Source: a virus
Strand: one strand, 5' to 3'
IMG/VR virus record: IMGVR_UViG_3300008448_000057
Location: 1-64,000 of that record
Length of the DNA stretch: 64,000 bases
Shown here: piece after piece, positions 8,780-17,941 of the stretch
Numbering within the stretch: position 1 is the first letter of the stretch
Layout: each line of letters begins with the position of its first letter
Translations under genes and position numbers: made by a program
Notes under the pieces: model-generated
The model's input: the letters and a program-made list of their open reading frames with translations, nothing else
The model's database searches: none
Told to the model about the DNA's origin: nothing

Positions 8780-10642
8780 ATGCACATTACGCAATCGATA
8801 TTAAGCGATTTGACTACGTACATGAAGTACTCAAAGTACAAAAAAGAGTCAAAAAGAAGAGAATCTTGGAAAGAGTTAGTAGACAGGAACAAGAGCATGC
8901 ACTTGAAGAAATTTCCTGAGTTAGAAAAAGAAATAGAACACGCTTATTCGTATGTGTACGATAAAAAAGTTTTGCCTTCTATGAGAAGTATGCAGTTCGC
9001 TGGTAAACCTATAGAAATATCTCCAAATAGAGTATATAACTGCGCGTATCTACCAATTGATGATATACGCTCATTTTCAGAGGTTATGTTTCTTTTGTTG
9101 GGAGGCACAGGCGTTGGATACTCTGTTCAACGACACCACATAGAAAAGCTTCCAGAAATTATAAAACCAAACGCTAACAAACACAGAAGGTTTTTGATAG
9201 GAGACAGCATCGAGGGATGGGCAGATTCGATCAAAGTATTGATTAGATCGTATTTTGAAGGCGGTTCAACGGTTGTTTTCGATTTCTCAGACATTAGAGC
9301 AAAAGGAGCCGAACTAGTTACATCAGGAGGTAAAGCACCTGGTCCTCAACCGTTAAAAGAGTGTTTGGTAAAAATCGAAGGCATTCTATCTACAAAAGAA
9401 AATAACTCAAAACTTTCTTCGATAGAAGTTCATGACATCGTTTGTCACATAGCAGATGCTGTATTAGCAGGAGGAATTCGTAGAGCAGCACTTATCAGCT
9501 TATTTAGCGCTGATGATGAGGAAATGATAGCTGCAAAATCTGGAGCCTGGTGGGAATCAAACCCGCAACGTGGAAGAGCTAACAACTCTGCTGTGTTATT
9601 GAGAAATAAAGTAACAAGAGAGTTCTTCATGTCTCTTTGGGAAAAAATTAAAAACTCTGGTTCAGGAGAACCCGGCATATACTTGAATAACGATAAAGAT
9701 TGGGGCACGAACCCTTGTTGCGAAATCGCTTTACGCCCTTACCAGTTCTGTAACCTTTGCGAAGTAAATGTTTCTGATGTGGTAGATCAAGAGGATCTAA
9801 ACAATAGAGCAAAAGCGGCATCGTTTATTGGCACCCTTCAAGCTTCTTACACAGATTTCCACTACTTAAGACCTGTTTGGCAAAGAACGACAGAGAAAGA
9901 GGCTTTAATTGGCGTTGGCATGACTGGAATAGGTTCGGGAAAAGCTCAGAAGTTCGATCTTAAAGAGGCAGCATTGGCAGTAAAAGAAGAAAACGAAAGA
10001 GTGGCTAAAATGCTTGGAATAAACACCGCTGCGAGATGCACAACTATCAAACCTTCAGGTACAAGCTCTTTGGCGTTAGGCACGTCTTCAGGCATCCACG
10101 CGTGGCACAACGATTACTATATCAGACGCATACGTGTTGGCAAAAACGAAGCAATATATACCCACCTATCAATTCACCATCCTGAGCTAGTAGAGGACGA
10201 GTACTTTAGACCTCACGATACAGCTGTTATTTCTGTTCCGCAAAAAGCACCAGACGGAGCTATATTAAGAACAGAATCCGCTTTAGATCTTTTGCAAAGG
10301 GTAAAGTTCTTCTACGAAAATTGGATAAAACCAGGACACAGAACAGGACAAAACACTCACAACATATCTGCTACGGTTTCTATAAAAGACAACGAGTGGG
10401 AAGAAGTTGGAGAGTGGATGTGGGAAAACAAACACTGTTATAACGGACTTTCAGTTTTACCTTACTCTGATCACACATACGTTCAAGCGCCTTTCGAGGA
10501 TTGCACAAAAGAAAAGTACGAAGAGATGTTGTCACACCTAACAAACTTGGATCTTACTCAAGTTGTTGAATTCGAAGACTTAACCAATCTTAGAGCAGAG
10601 GCTGCTTGCGCAGGGGGAGAGTGTACTATAACAGAATTGTAA
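8780..10642 (+). CDS. nrdJ: Class II (adenosylcobalamin-dependent) ribonucleotide reductase
   Basis: The 620-aa protein resembles monomeric B12-dependent ribonucleoside triphosphate reductases. It has NRVYNCAYLP with the first redox cysteine (about residue 89), LLLGGTGVGYSVQ, the substrate loop KAPGPQPLKECL, the NPCCEIALRPYQFCNLCEVN active-site segment with the radical cysteine (about 310-330), and KPSGTSSLALGTSSGIHAWH near 425. The tail CAGGECTITEL carries the C-terminal cysteine pair that re-reduces the active site. It makes deoxynucleotides from host ribonucleotides without oxygen or a second subunit, relying on host B12. The thioredoxin-like gene at 52351 could be its reductant, which is inference. 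Confidence 0.9.
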   Translation: MHITQSILSDLTTYMKYSKYKKESKRRESWKELVDRNKSMHLKKFPELEKEIEHAYSYVYDKKVLPSMRSMQFAGKPIEISPNRVYNCAYLPIDDIRSFSEVMFLLLGGTGVGYSVQRHHIEKLPEIIKPNANKHRRFLIGDSIEGWADSIKVLIRSYFEGGSTVVFDFSDIRAKGAELVTSGGKAPGPQPLKECLVKIEGILSTKENNSKLSSIEVHDIVCHIADAVLAGGIRRAALISLFSADDEEMIAAKSGAWWESNPQRGRANNSAVLLRNKVTREFFMSLWEKIKNSGSGEPGIYLNNDKDWGTNPCCEIALRPYQFCNLCEVNVSDVVDQEDLNNRAKAASFIGTLQASYTDFHYLRPVWQRTTEKEALIGVGMTGIGSGKAQKFDLKEAALAVKEENERVAKMLGINTAARCTTIKPSGTSSLALGTSSGIHAWHNDYYIRRIRVGKNEAIYTHLSIHHPELVEDEYFRPHDTAVISVPQKAPDGAILRTESALDLLQRVKFFYENWIKPGHRTGQNTHNISATVSIKDNEWEEVGEWMWENKHCYNGLSVLPYSDHTYVQAPFEDCTKEKYEEMLSHLTNLDLTQVVEFEDLTNLRAEAACAGGECTITEL

Positions 10643-10834
<192 letters not shown>

Positions 10835-10854
10835 GTTATATTTAAAATAAAAAA

Positions 10855-11055
10855 ATGACATTTGTTATAACAAGAGAAAGCGTGTATTTCGTTATTTGTG
10901 TGGCATTGCTAATTTTACAGATATACCAATATTATAGACTAAATCAAACGGAAAAGCATGTTGAAATACTAACAAATCAACTAATGATATTGTTTTTATC
11001 AATAAGACCCAAAGAAGATGGAAAAAAAGAAATCCAAGAAGAAAAAGAAGGCTGA
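10855..11055 (+). CDS. Small membrane protein, 66 aa
   Basis: One hydrophobic segment (about residues 8-26, SVYFVICVALLILQIYQYY) is followed by a coiled-coil-like stretch and a charged tail rich in Lys and Glu. It is probably a single-pass inner-membrane protein. Its end overlaps the next gene by 38 bases. Function unknown. Confidence 0.55.
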   Translation: MTFVITRESVYFVICVALLILQIYQYYRLNQTEKHVEILTNQLMILFLSIRPKEDGKKEIQEEKEG

Positions 11056-11218
11056 AGGATTGGGAGACTCTATAGCAAAAGTCACCGAATTGCTTTATCT
11101 TGATAAACTAGCACAGTTTGTTGCTGAGTCTATGGGAGAAGATGATTGTGGGTGCACAAGGAGAAAAGAAAAACTTAACGAATTATTTCCATACAAAGAT
11201 AAACACAAAGAAGAATAG
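11018..11218 (+). CDS. Small lysine-rich phage protein with CGC motif, 66 aa
   Basis: The protein begins with a very basic Lys tract and ends with GEDDCGCTRRKEKLNELFPY, a short pattern (CGC, then RKExLNxxFPY) that I associate with small proteins of Bacteroidota phages. It overlaps the upstream membrane-protein gene and ends two bases before the polymerase start. Function is unknown. Confidence 0.55.
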   Translation: MEKKKSKKKKKAEGLGDSIAKVTELLYLDKLAQFVAESMGEDDCGCTRRKEKLNELFPYKDKHKEE

Positions 11219-11220
11219 TT

Positions 11221-13530
11221 ATGACAACAAAAAGTTATGTGCTCGTAGACTCTTTAGACAAAGTTAAAGAGATGGCAAAGTATATTGCAAGCGATGAATT
11301 GATATCGTTTGATACAGAAACAAACTCCCTTAACACAAGAAGCGGAAAAATAATAGGTTTTTCTGTTACATCAAAAATAGGTACTGGTTATTACATACCA
11401 ACGATGGTTTTTTCTGATGGACAATTAAAAGACTATTACATAGAAAAAAAGGAATTAGCTCACGAAATAGCAAAAAAATTGTTATCCCTTTTGGTTGGTA
11501 AAAAAATAATAGGTCACAACCTATCTTTCGATTGTAGATTTGTAAAAAACTTCTATGGTATAGACCTAACTCCTTACATACACGCAGACACCATGCTGCT
11601 TGTTCACACGTTAAACGAGGAAGGCGCAGGGTACTCTTCGAACTCTCCGTTTGCTTTAAAAGAAATAGCTAAAATGGTTCAGAGTCAAATCGGTTTGGAC
11701 GTAACCGCTGAAGCGAACGAAGAGCAGATAGAGCTAAAATCTTCTATAAAAGCAAACGGAGGATCAATATCAAAAGACAACTACGAAATATATAAAGCAG
11801 ATCTACAAATATTAGCTAAATACGCTGTCGCAGATACAGATCTTGCGCTTCGCATATTCAACTACTTCGAACCAAAACTTGACGAAGAGAATTTAAGAAA
11901 GTTCTTTTACGAAGACGAGGTGATGCCACTTTATAGAGAGGTTACTATACCTATGGAAGATTGCGGTGTTAAGCTTGACATGGATTTGATGTCATCTGCG
12001 AAGCAGCGAATCTCAGCTGATCTAAAAAAGTATCATGATTTGGTTGTAAAAACGTTGTTAGAAAAAGAAAACGTCAGAACGTGGGTTTTGATAAAGGCGA
12101 TGGACGCTTATCCTCCAAATCACAAAGGTTCATACGCTCAAGAGCTTGTAAAATATTACGATCTAAAACTTTCTATATCAGAAAAGACTGGTAAGTACTC
12201 GCTTAATTCGAACGATATCCACGATCTTGAAGATGGACCGATAAAAGAGTTCCTACTTACAGGAGACGAAACAAAGTTACCTGACGATGTCAAAGCTAAA
12301 ATTTCCATGAACATGTGGAAAGAGAGTAATAATGGAAACTATTTCAATATCCAATCAAAGGATCACATGGGAGAAATAGCATTCGCAGCGTTGGGAATAA
12401 AGCCACTGTCTGAAACTAAAACTGGAAAACCCCAATTCGATGACGACTTGATTCAATCGATTGCACCAAAACACCCGTGGGCAAAAGACTTGCGAATATA
12501 CAATAAGCTGCTTAAAATAAAATCAACATACATCGATAGGTTTTTAGAAGCAGAAGAACACGGAAAATACTACTTTTATTACAAGCAACACGCAACTGTG
12601 TCAGGAAGATACGGATCAGATGCGCAACAGTTACCCAGGCCAAAAGAGGACGGAGATGACGAACCTATAGTTATAGAGTACAATAACATGATTAGAGCTT
12701 TCTTTGTGCCTAAAGAGGGTAACATATTCATAGATTGCGATTACGAGTCTCTCGAACCAAAGGTGTTTTCTCACGTATCTAACGACGAGGGATTAAAAGA
12801 CATTTTTAGAAACAATTGGGACTTTTACTCCACCATCGCAATAAAAACAGAAAAATTAAACCAATACTCTCCAGACAAAAAAGCGCCAAACTTCTTAAAA
12901 AAGGTTGCTCCCCAAATCAGAAACAAAGCAAAGGCTTACTCGTTGGGTATTCCTTACGGAATGGGTGCATACGCGTTGGGAATGACGCTTGGAGTTAAAA
13001 AGAAAGAGGCGGAAGAGCTTGTGAACGGATACTTAAACGGGTTTCCCAACCTTAAAAAATGGATGGAAGATTCTAGAGAATTTACAAAAAAGAACGGTTA
13101 CATAAAAACGCAAGTAGGAAGAATTAGACACTTGCCAAAAGTAAAAAAACTGTACGAACATTTTGGAGATTCTTTGTTAGAGTTTGAAACAAGAAGACAG
13201 CTAGAGAAAAGTCACGGACCCGATAAAGCAAGATCTCTAGTGTTAGATTACAAGAATGGTTTAAACAACTGCATCAACGTGCAAATACAGGGCCTTGCAG
13301 CTTCCATCGTTAATAGAGCTGCGATTGCCATAAACAGAGAGTTCAAAAATAAAGGCATAAACGGTTTGGTGATAGCGCAAATACACGATCAGCTGGTTAT
13401 GGAAGTGGAAGAGCATCGCGCTGAAGAAGCTGCTAAAATAGTACAAAATAAAATGGAAAATACCACAGTGTTGAGCGTGGATTTAGTGGCTCCACCAGCT
13501 ATAGCCCACAATCTTAGAGACGGCCATTGA
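11221..13530 (+). CDS. DNA polymerase, family A, with 3'-5' exonuclease domain
   Basis: The 769-aa protein is a complete phage PolA-type replicase. Exonuclease motifs are SFDTETNSL (about residue 34), IIGHNLSFDCRF (about 97) and YAVADTDLALRIF (about 203). Polymerase motif A is IFIDCDYESLEPKVFSH (about 501), motif B KAKAYSLGIPYGMGAYAL (about 570) and motif C IAQIHDQLVMEV (about 720). No 5'-3' exonuclease domain is present; that activity is supplied by the gene at 6011. It is most likely the main replicative polymerase. The motif C sequence has the usual HD pair, unlike the divergent protein at 2241. Confidence 0.93.
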   Translation: MTTKSYVLVDSLDKVKEMAKYIASDELISFDTETNSLNTRSGKIIGFSVTSKIGTGYYIPTMVFSDGQLKDYYIEKKELAHEIAKKLLSLLVGKKIIGHNLSFDCRFVKNFYGIDLTPYIHADTMLLVHTLNEEGAGYSSNSPFALKEIAKMVQSQIGLDVTAEANEEQIELKSSIKANGGSISKDNYEIYKADLQILAKYAVADTDLALRIFNYFEPKLDEENLRKFFYEDEVMPLYREVTIPMEDCGVKLDMDLMSSAKQRISADLKKYHDLVVKTLLEKENVRTWVLIKAMDAYPPNHKGSYAQELVKYYDLKLSISEKTGKYSLNSNDIHDLEDGPIKEFLLTGDETKLPDDVKAKISMNMWKESNNGNYFNIQSKDHMGEIAFAALGIKPLSETKTGKPQFDDDLIQSIAPKHPWAKDLRIYNKLLKIKSTYIDRFLEAEEHGKYYFYYKQHATVSGRYGSDAQQLPRPKEDGDDEPIVIEYNNMIRAFFVPKEGNIFIDCDYESLEPKVFSHVSNDEGLKDIFRNNWDFYSTIAIKTEKLNQYSPDKKAPNFLKKVAPQIRNKAKAYSLGIPYGMGAYALGMTLGVKKKEAEELVNGYLNGFPNLKKWMEDSREFTKKNGYIKTQVGRIRHLPKVKKLYEHFGDSLLEFETRRQLEKSHGPDKARSLVLDYKNGLNNCINVQIQGLAASIVNRAAIAINREFKNKGINGLVIAQIHDQLVMEVEEHRAEEAAKIVQNKMENTTVLSVDLVAPPAIAHNLRDGH

Positions 13531-13537
13531 TAAAAAG

Positions 13538-13594
13538 TTAACATTAAGTTAATGTCACATTTAAACTTTTTAAAAGTACTTTTTGTATTTATTT
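13538..13594 (+). promoter_or_regulatory. Pho-box-like phased repeats and promoter before TonB receptor gene
   Basis: Three related hexamers, TTAACA (13538), TTAATG (13549) and TTTAAA (13560), are spaced exactly 11 bp apart, the spacing of PhoB/PhoP-type direct repeats. The same bases also form a dyad, ACATTAAGTTAATGT (13541-13555). A TATTTATTT box at 13586 could be the -7 element for the gene at 13603. In an AT-rich region such matches can arise by chance, so this is a weak prediction. Confidence 0.35.
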
Positions 13595-13602
13595 AAAATG
13601 AT

Positions 13603-15855
13603 ATGAAAAGGTTAATTTTATTGGTTTTATTTTTTATCTGTTTCTCTCTTAGTAGCTTTTGTCAAGACACCGTATTCAATAGGACACTATCTGAAATTAC
13701 AATTTACCACACAGGAAAAAAATCAAGCGAAAATTCTGTTTTAACTTCCATACGTAACAACTCTTCGATATCGGATGGTTTATCAATAGAGTTCGTTAAA
13801 AAAACACCTGATAGAAGTTTGGGAGACGCTTTAAAAAGAATAAGCGGAGTTACAGTACAAAACGATAAGTTTGTATTGGTTAGAGGGTTGGCAGATAGAT
13901 ACAACTCTGCGATGCTCAATAAAACCATGCTTCCGTCAACAGAACCAGACAGAAGAGCGTTCTCTTTCGATATCATACCAACAAACTTGATAGACAATGT
14001 AGTTGTTAATAAATCAGCGTCGGCTAACCTACCGGGAGATTTTGCTGGCGGAGTTATTCAGGTTTCTACTAAAGAGGTTTCTAACAACTTTTTTAACATT
14101 GGAATTGGAAGCGGATACGGGTTGATTTCGACAAATAAAAAATTCCAATTGGTTGATAAGATAGATTTTCCAACAAACTTCCCGTCAACTTACAAATTTA
14201 GAACAGGCAGCAACGGAGATAAGAGAGCTTATACTAAGTTAATGCCTTCTCCACTGTCTGAAAGTTTTACTTCTCCTTTGAATGTAAACAGCAATTTATC
14301 TATTGGAATAAAGAAAAAAAGTTTCAATCTATTATTTAGCTCAACCGCAAGGAACTCGTTTTCTTTAAATTACACAGATAGACAAGACTACCAGTCTTCA
14401 ACAGAACTCGCCTACAAATACAAGGACACTTCATTTATAAACACAAAGTCTGTCAACGGGTTATTAAACATAACTTATCTAAATAAAAATAGGTTTAGTC
14501 TCAAAACCCTGTTCAATCATCAAGTAGAACAACTGTACTTAGTTCGTAGCGGAGATAACTTCGATAACTTACAAAGCGTAAGAAGCAATTCTTCTAACAA
14601 CGTTATAAAAACCGTAATTAACACTCAATTTGATTCCAAAATTAAAAATTGGAACATTAATTTGGGACACAACCTCACTCTTAGAGATCAACCCGACTAT
14701 AGAATTAATCCAGTAACTAAATCTTTAAACTCAAACGAAAACTACTCTATTGCTTTTAGAGATACATACAGATTCTGGAGCATTATGAATGAAAACAGTT
14801 TTAATTTTGGTGTAAACACTAATTTTAAAAACTTAAAAATAGGCGGAAGTTACGTTAACCGAGGCAGATCTTTCCAAGCTAGAGTTTTTAGGTATGATTT
14901 TATAGACATGTTAAACGAAATAACGAACAATACTGATAGGTATAGTGCAAATTTTAACTTGCTTAGCAGCTATGCTATGATAGATAAAGACTATAAAAAG
15001 TGGAAATTTAACGTAGGAATTAGAAACGAATACAACGAATTTAAAGTAAATACAGCGGATTTTAGCGGAGATGGGATTGAAGTTTATAGAAAATATTTTG
15101 ATCCTTTACCGTCATTAAATGTTTCTTACAATCTAGCAAAAACAAAATATAGATTCTCTCTAAGCAAAACTCTTTCCAGACCAGAATTTAGAGAAGTAGC
15201 CAATTTTGCCTATTACGATTTTGTAAGAAACGCACAATTGCTTGGTAATTCTAATTTACAAAAAACTGACATATACAACTTGGATTTGAAGTACGAATTT
15301 TATCCAAAGACAGGAGAAAATGTGTCTGTTTCTGTGTTTGGTAAAAATTTTCTTAGACCGATAGAACAGATTGTGGCAGATGGTTCCGTACCTTCAAATT
15401 TGTTATTGACTTACACAAATCCAAAATCTGCAGTATTATACGGTATAGAATTTGATGTTCGTAAAAAAATAAGTAAGGCTTTTGATTTTTACATGAATTC
15501 ATCTTTTGTCAATTCTAATGTTAGGGGATTGAATCGCCAGATGCAAGGACAATCAAACTACGTAATAAACGGAGGCTTAAACTTTCATAAAAAGAATAAT
15601 ACGGTTAACGTAACTTATAACAGGGTCGGAGATAGAATATCAGCTGTTGGCTTTCAAGGTTACGACGATATATTTGAAAATTCTAGAAACGTAATAGACT
15701 TTGTATACCTATATAAACTAAAAAATACAGAGTTTAAGCTTGCCGTAAGCGATATATTGGCCCAACCAACAGTATATTACCAAAAAACAAGGGGCGAATT
15801 AATTAAAACAAACAACGAACAAACCATTTCAATATCATTAAACATAAACCTATGA
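13603..15855 (+). CDS. TonB-dependent outer-membrane receptor
   Basis: The 750-aa protein starts with a clear signal peptide (residues 1-20, ending SSFCQ). A plug domain follows: RSLGDALKRISGVTVQ, then VRGLADRYNSAML, PSTEPDRRAFSFDIIP, and LPGDFAGGVIQVSTKE. The remainder shows many alternating beta strands and ends in a terminal strand (TISISLNINL), as in 22-stranded barrels. Typical Bacteroidota receptors of this subgroup have an N-terminal carboxypeptidase-like domain, which is absent here. Such receptors import iron complexes, vitamins, glycans or other solutes with TonB energy. The stop overlaps the start of the lipoprotein gene at 15852, so the two form a pair. A full receptor in a phage genome is unusual. 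Confidence 0.92.
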   Translation: MKRLILLVLFFICFSLSSFCQDTVFNRTLSEITIYHTGKKSSENSVLTSIRNNSSISDGLSIEFVKKTPDRSLGDALKRISGVTVQNDKFVLVRGLADRYNSAMLNKTMLPSTEPDRRAFSFDIIPTNLIDNVVVNKSASANLPGDFAGGVIQVSTKEVSNNFFNIGIGSGYGLISTNKKFQLVDKIDFPTNFPSTYKFRTGSNGDKRAYTKLMPSPLSESFTSPLNVNSNLSIGIKKKSFNLLFSSTARNSFSLNYTDRQDYQSSTELAYKYKDTSFINTKSVNGLLNITYLNKNRFSLKTLFNHQVEQLYLVRSGDNFDNLQSVRSNSSNNVIKTVINTQFDSKIKNWNINLGHNLTLRDQPDYRINPVTKSLNSNENYSIAFRDTYRFWSIMNENSFNFGVNTNFKNLKIGGSYVNRGRSFQARVFRYDFIDMLNEITNNTDRYSANFNLLSSYAMIDKDYKKWKFNVGIRNEYNEFKVNTADFSGDGIEVYRKYFDPLPSLNVSYNLAKTKYRFSLSKTLSRPEFREVANFAYYDFVRNAQLLGNSNLQKTDIYNLDLKYEFYPKTGENVSVSVFGKNFLRPIEQIVADGSVPSNLLLTYTNPKSAVLYGIEFDVRKKISKAFDFYMNSSFVNSNVRGLNRQMQGQSNYVINGGLNFHKKNNTVNVTYNRVGDRISAVGFQGYDDIFENSRNVIDFVYLYKLKNTEFKLAVSDILAQPTVYYQKTRGELIKTNNEQTISISLNINL

Positions 15856-17057
15856 AGAAATTAATCACGCTTTTAATGCTAACAACGTATTTGGTGTCTT
15901 GCAAAAAACAGTTGGGACAGGACGAAGACGTTTTGAACGTACCATCTTCCACAATCATATCCGGTACTATCAACACAACTATAAATTTGACTTCTGATAA
16001 AGTGTGGACTTTAAAGGGGTACGTTTACATAACAGACGGAGCAAAAATTATCATTCAACCCGGTACGGTTATAGTTTCTGATGTGGCCGAAAAGGGTGCT
16101 TTGTGTATAGAAAGAGGCGCTCAAATCATAGCAGAAGGAACTCCTTCAAAGCCAATAATATTCACATCAGGTAAGCCAATAGGAGAAAGATCCCCGGGTG
16201 ATTGGGGAGGCATTGTTATTTTGGGAAAAGCAAAAACAAACAGATCCTCTGAACCCACTATAGAGGGCGGGATAGGTAGACCTTACGGTGGAACCAACAA
16301 CGAAGATAACAGTGGAATATTAAAGTACGTTAGAATAGAGTACGCAGGAATAGCCGCTCTACCGAACTCAGAAATTAACGCGTTGACTTTGGGAGCAGTT
16401 GGATCAGGAACCACGATAGAATACGTACAAACAATATACGCTAATGATGACGCTTTTGAATTTTTTGGAGGCACAGTTTCTCCCAAAAACCTTTATGCTT
16501 ATGCAACAGCTGACGACGATTTTGATTTTGATTTCGGTTACACTGGCACTGTTACGAGGGGAGTTGCTAAAAGAGACCCATCTTTTGTAGACAACGGAGA
16601 CGCTGGGAATGGCGTTGAGTGCGACAACGACGGTGTTGGGTCACCTGCACAACCTTTCACACACCCCAAACTGGTTAGCATGGTTTTGATAGGTCCTTTT
16701 GAATCTTCTGCGTTATCGAACCACAATTTGGGTTTAAGGTGGAGAAGAGCTACTCAATTCACAGTTAGCGATTCTAAAATAATAGGTTACATGAAGGGTT
16801 CGTTCTCAATCGAATCAAATGAAACAGCACAATCGTACAGGGACAATTTGAGTGCTTTCACAAATAACGAGATTCAATCCTTTGATCCAACACAAAACTT
16901 CAGATCAACTTCGGTACTTTTAACAGCAGCGCAGATGAAAAGCAAAGCAATTGTTGAAGGCAATAAAGAAACGTTTTATACCAAAAACGAAGCTGAGACA
17001 CTGTCTAAACCCTTTTGGGTAAATGGATGGACAAGGTTTCCACAAAAGGGGTATTAA
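15852..17057 (+). CDS. Surface lipoprotein with beta-helix-like fold, partner of the TonB receptor
   Basis: The 401-aa protein has a lipoprotein signal (MKKLITLLMLTTYLVSC, lipobox Cys at 17) followed by KKQLGQDED, an acidic-basic stretch compatible with Bacteroidota surface export. The body has repeating strands such as WTLKGYVYITDGAKIIIQPG, WGGIVILGKAKT, NSGILKYVRIEYAG and VEGNKETF, typical of right-handed parallel beta-helix proteins often encoded beside TonB receptors in Bacteroidota (sometimes annotated multidrug transporter or T9SS-related). It probably sits on the outer face and delivers or gates ligand to the receptor. It overlaps the receptor gene by 4 bases. The ligand is unknown. 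Confidence 0.8.
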   Translation: MKKLITLLMLTTYLVSCKKQLGQDEDVLNVPSSTIISGTINTTINLTSDKVWTLKGYVYITDGAKIIIQPGTVIVSDVAEKGALCIERGAQIIAEGTPSKPIIFTSGKPIGERSPGDWGGIVILGKAKTNRSSEPTIEGGIGRPYGGTNNEDNSGILKYVRIEYAGIAALPNSEINALTLGAVGSGTTIEYVQTIYANDDAFEFFGGTVSPKNLYAYATADDDFDFDFGYTGTVTRGVAKRDPSFVDNGDAGNGVECDNDGVGSPAQPFTHPKLVSMVLIGPFESSALSNHNLGLRWRRATQFTVSDSKIIGYMKGSFSIESNETAQSYRDNLSAFTNNEIQSFDPTQNFRSTSVLLTAAQMKSKAIVEGNKETFYTKNEAETLSKPFWVNGWTRFPQKGY

Positions 17058-17118
17058 AACCAATGTCACTTAAAAGATAAGTTGTTATAAGTTAGTAGAA
17101 AGTTGTTTATTTATACAT

Positions 17119-17190
17119 AAACGCTAGTACTTGGTGGGCTAGCAGTTACGAAAAACAATAATTAACCGCTCACTTAATAGGAGCACAAAA
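17119..17190 (+). repeat. 72-bp direct repeat, copy 1 (leader element)
   Basis: This copy matches 17855-17926 at 70 of 72 positions. It begins just after a TTTATTTATA box (17106), contains a GCTAG/CTAGC hairpin and ends with TAATAGGAGCACAAAA, which carries a Shine-Dalgarno-like AGGAG. It lies upstream of the gene at 17239, but a second box (CATATTTATAAT, 17212) stands between them. Confidence 0.95.
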
Positions 17191-17238
17191 TCTCAGAGAT
17201 GGTCACTAACACATATTTATAATAAAACTAAGAGTACA

Positions 17239-17793
17239 TTGAAAAGCTTAATAACAATAATAAAAGAAATAATTGATCAATCTATTCAACAAGCCAAATA
17301 CGAAAAATGGGAATTGGGTTTAATTAAAGCTTGGGGACAATTACTATATCTTGGCTATCATGAACTTCCTAAAACTATAAATAAAATTGTTGACGAAAAA
17401 ATAACAAAAAAGACTTTTGAAGAATACTATGAAAATGCTGATACAGATGAAGATTTGCAAGATTGGATGAGCGATTCACCGCCTACTATGAATGGAGGAT
17501 TTGCTGTATTTGATAAAAATAGATTATCTTCGATGTTAACACAAATTGCTAATAAAACAAAAACAACCGAACCAATAAAAGTTTATCGATACGAAAATGT
17601 AGACTATGAAGAGGGTTGGAATTCATACACTACAGACATAGATGATGCTACTTACGGCGGAGACAACTTAAGAATGAAATCTTATAATATACCGACAGGC
17701 TATCCTGTTATATTTGCTGGAGATATTGCAGATAGAAACGAAGTAATTATAAACATGTCTTCAGCAGATAAAGCAAAGTTTTTAAATAAATAG
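17239..17793 (+). CDS. Hypothetical protein, 184 aa, weakly ADP-ribosyltransferase-like
   Basis: No other start than TTG at 17239 gives the full frame. The C-terminal half has an order of motifs reminiscent of R-S-E ADP-ribosyltransferases: Arg in IKVYRYENVDY, Ser-Tyr-Thr-Thr in WNSYTTD, and Glu in ADRNEVIIN. A SYNIPTGYPVIFAGDI strand precedes the Glu. This is suggestive only. The gene is more AT-rich than its neighbours and lies between two copies of a 72-bp leader, so it looks like a later insertion into the hsp20 upstream region. If it is a transferase it could modify host proteins, as T4 Alt and ModA do. Confidence 0.5.
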   Translation: MKSLITIIKEIIDQSIQQAKYEKWELGLIKAWGQLLYLGYHELPKTINKIVDEKITKKTFEEYYENADTDEDLQDWMSDSPPTMNGGFAVFDKNRLSSMLTQIANKTKTTEPIKVYRYENVDYEEGWNSYTTDIDDATYGGDNLRMKSYNIPTGYPVIFAGDIADRNEVIINMSSADKAKFLNK

Positions 17794-17818
17794 TTTTAGT
17801 ATCACTAAAAACTAAAAC
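17793..17818. terminator. Perfect 8-bp hairpin after the inserted gene
   Basis: GTTTTAGT and ACTAAAAC pair perfectly around a 10-base loop, overlapping the stop codon. There is no U-tract after it, so it may be a weak bidirectional terminator or an mRNA end stabiliser. Confidence 0.4.
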
Positions 17819-17854
17819 AGTAATAAGAATCCAAAATTAAGTATATTTATAAGC

Positions 17855-17926
17855 AAACGCTAGTACTTGGTGGGCTAGCAGTTACGAAAATTAATAATTA
17901 ACCGCTCACTTAATAGGAGCACAAAA
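17855..17926 (+). repeat. 72-bp direct repeat, copy 2 (hsp20 leader)
   Basis: The second copy follows a GTATATTTATAA box (17841) and runs up to the hsp20 start region, differing from copy 1 at two positions. The order box, repeat, AGGAG suggests that the repeat is the transcribed 5' leader of hsp20. It could be an RNA-level control element; heat-shock leaders often are, but no thermometer fold could be established. Confidence 0.93.
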
Positions 17927-17941
17927 CACAGGAGGTTTAAA

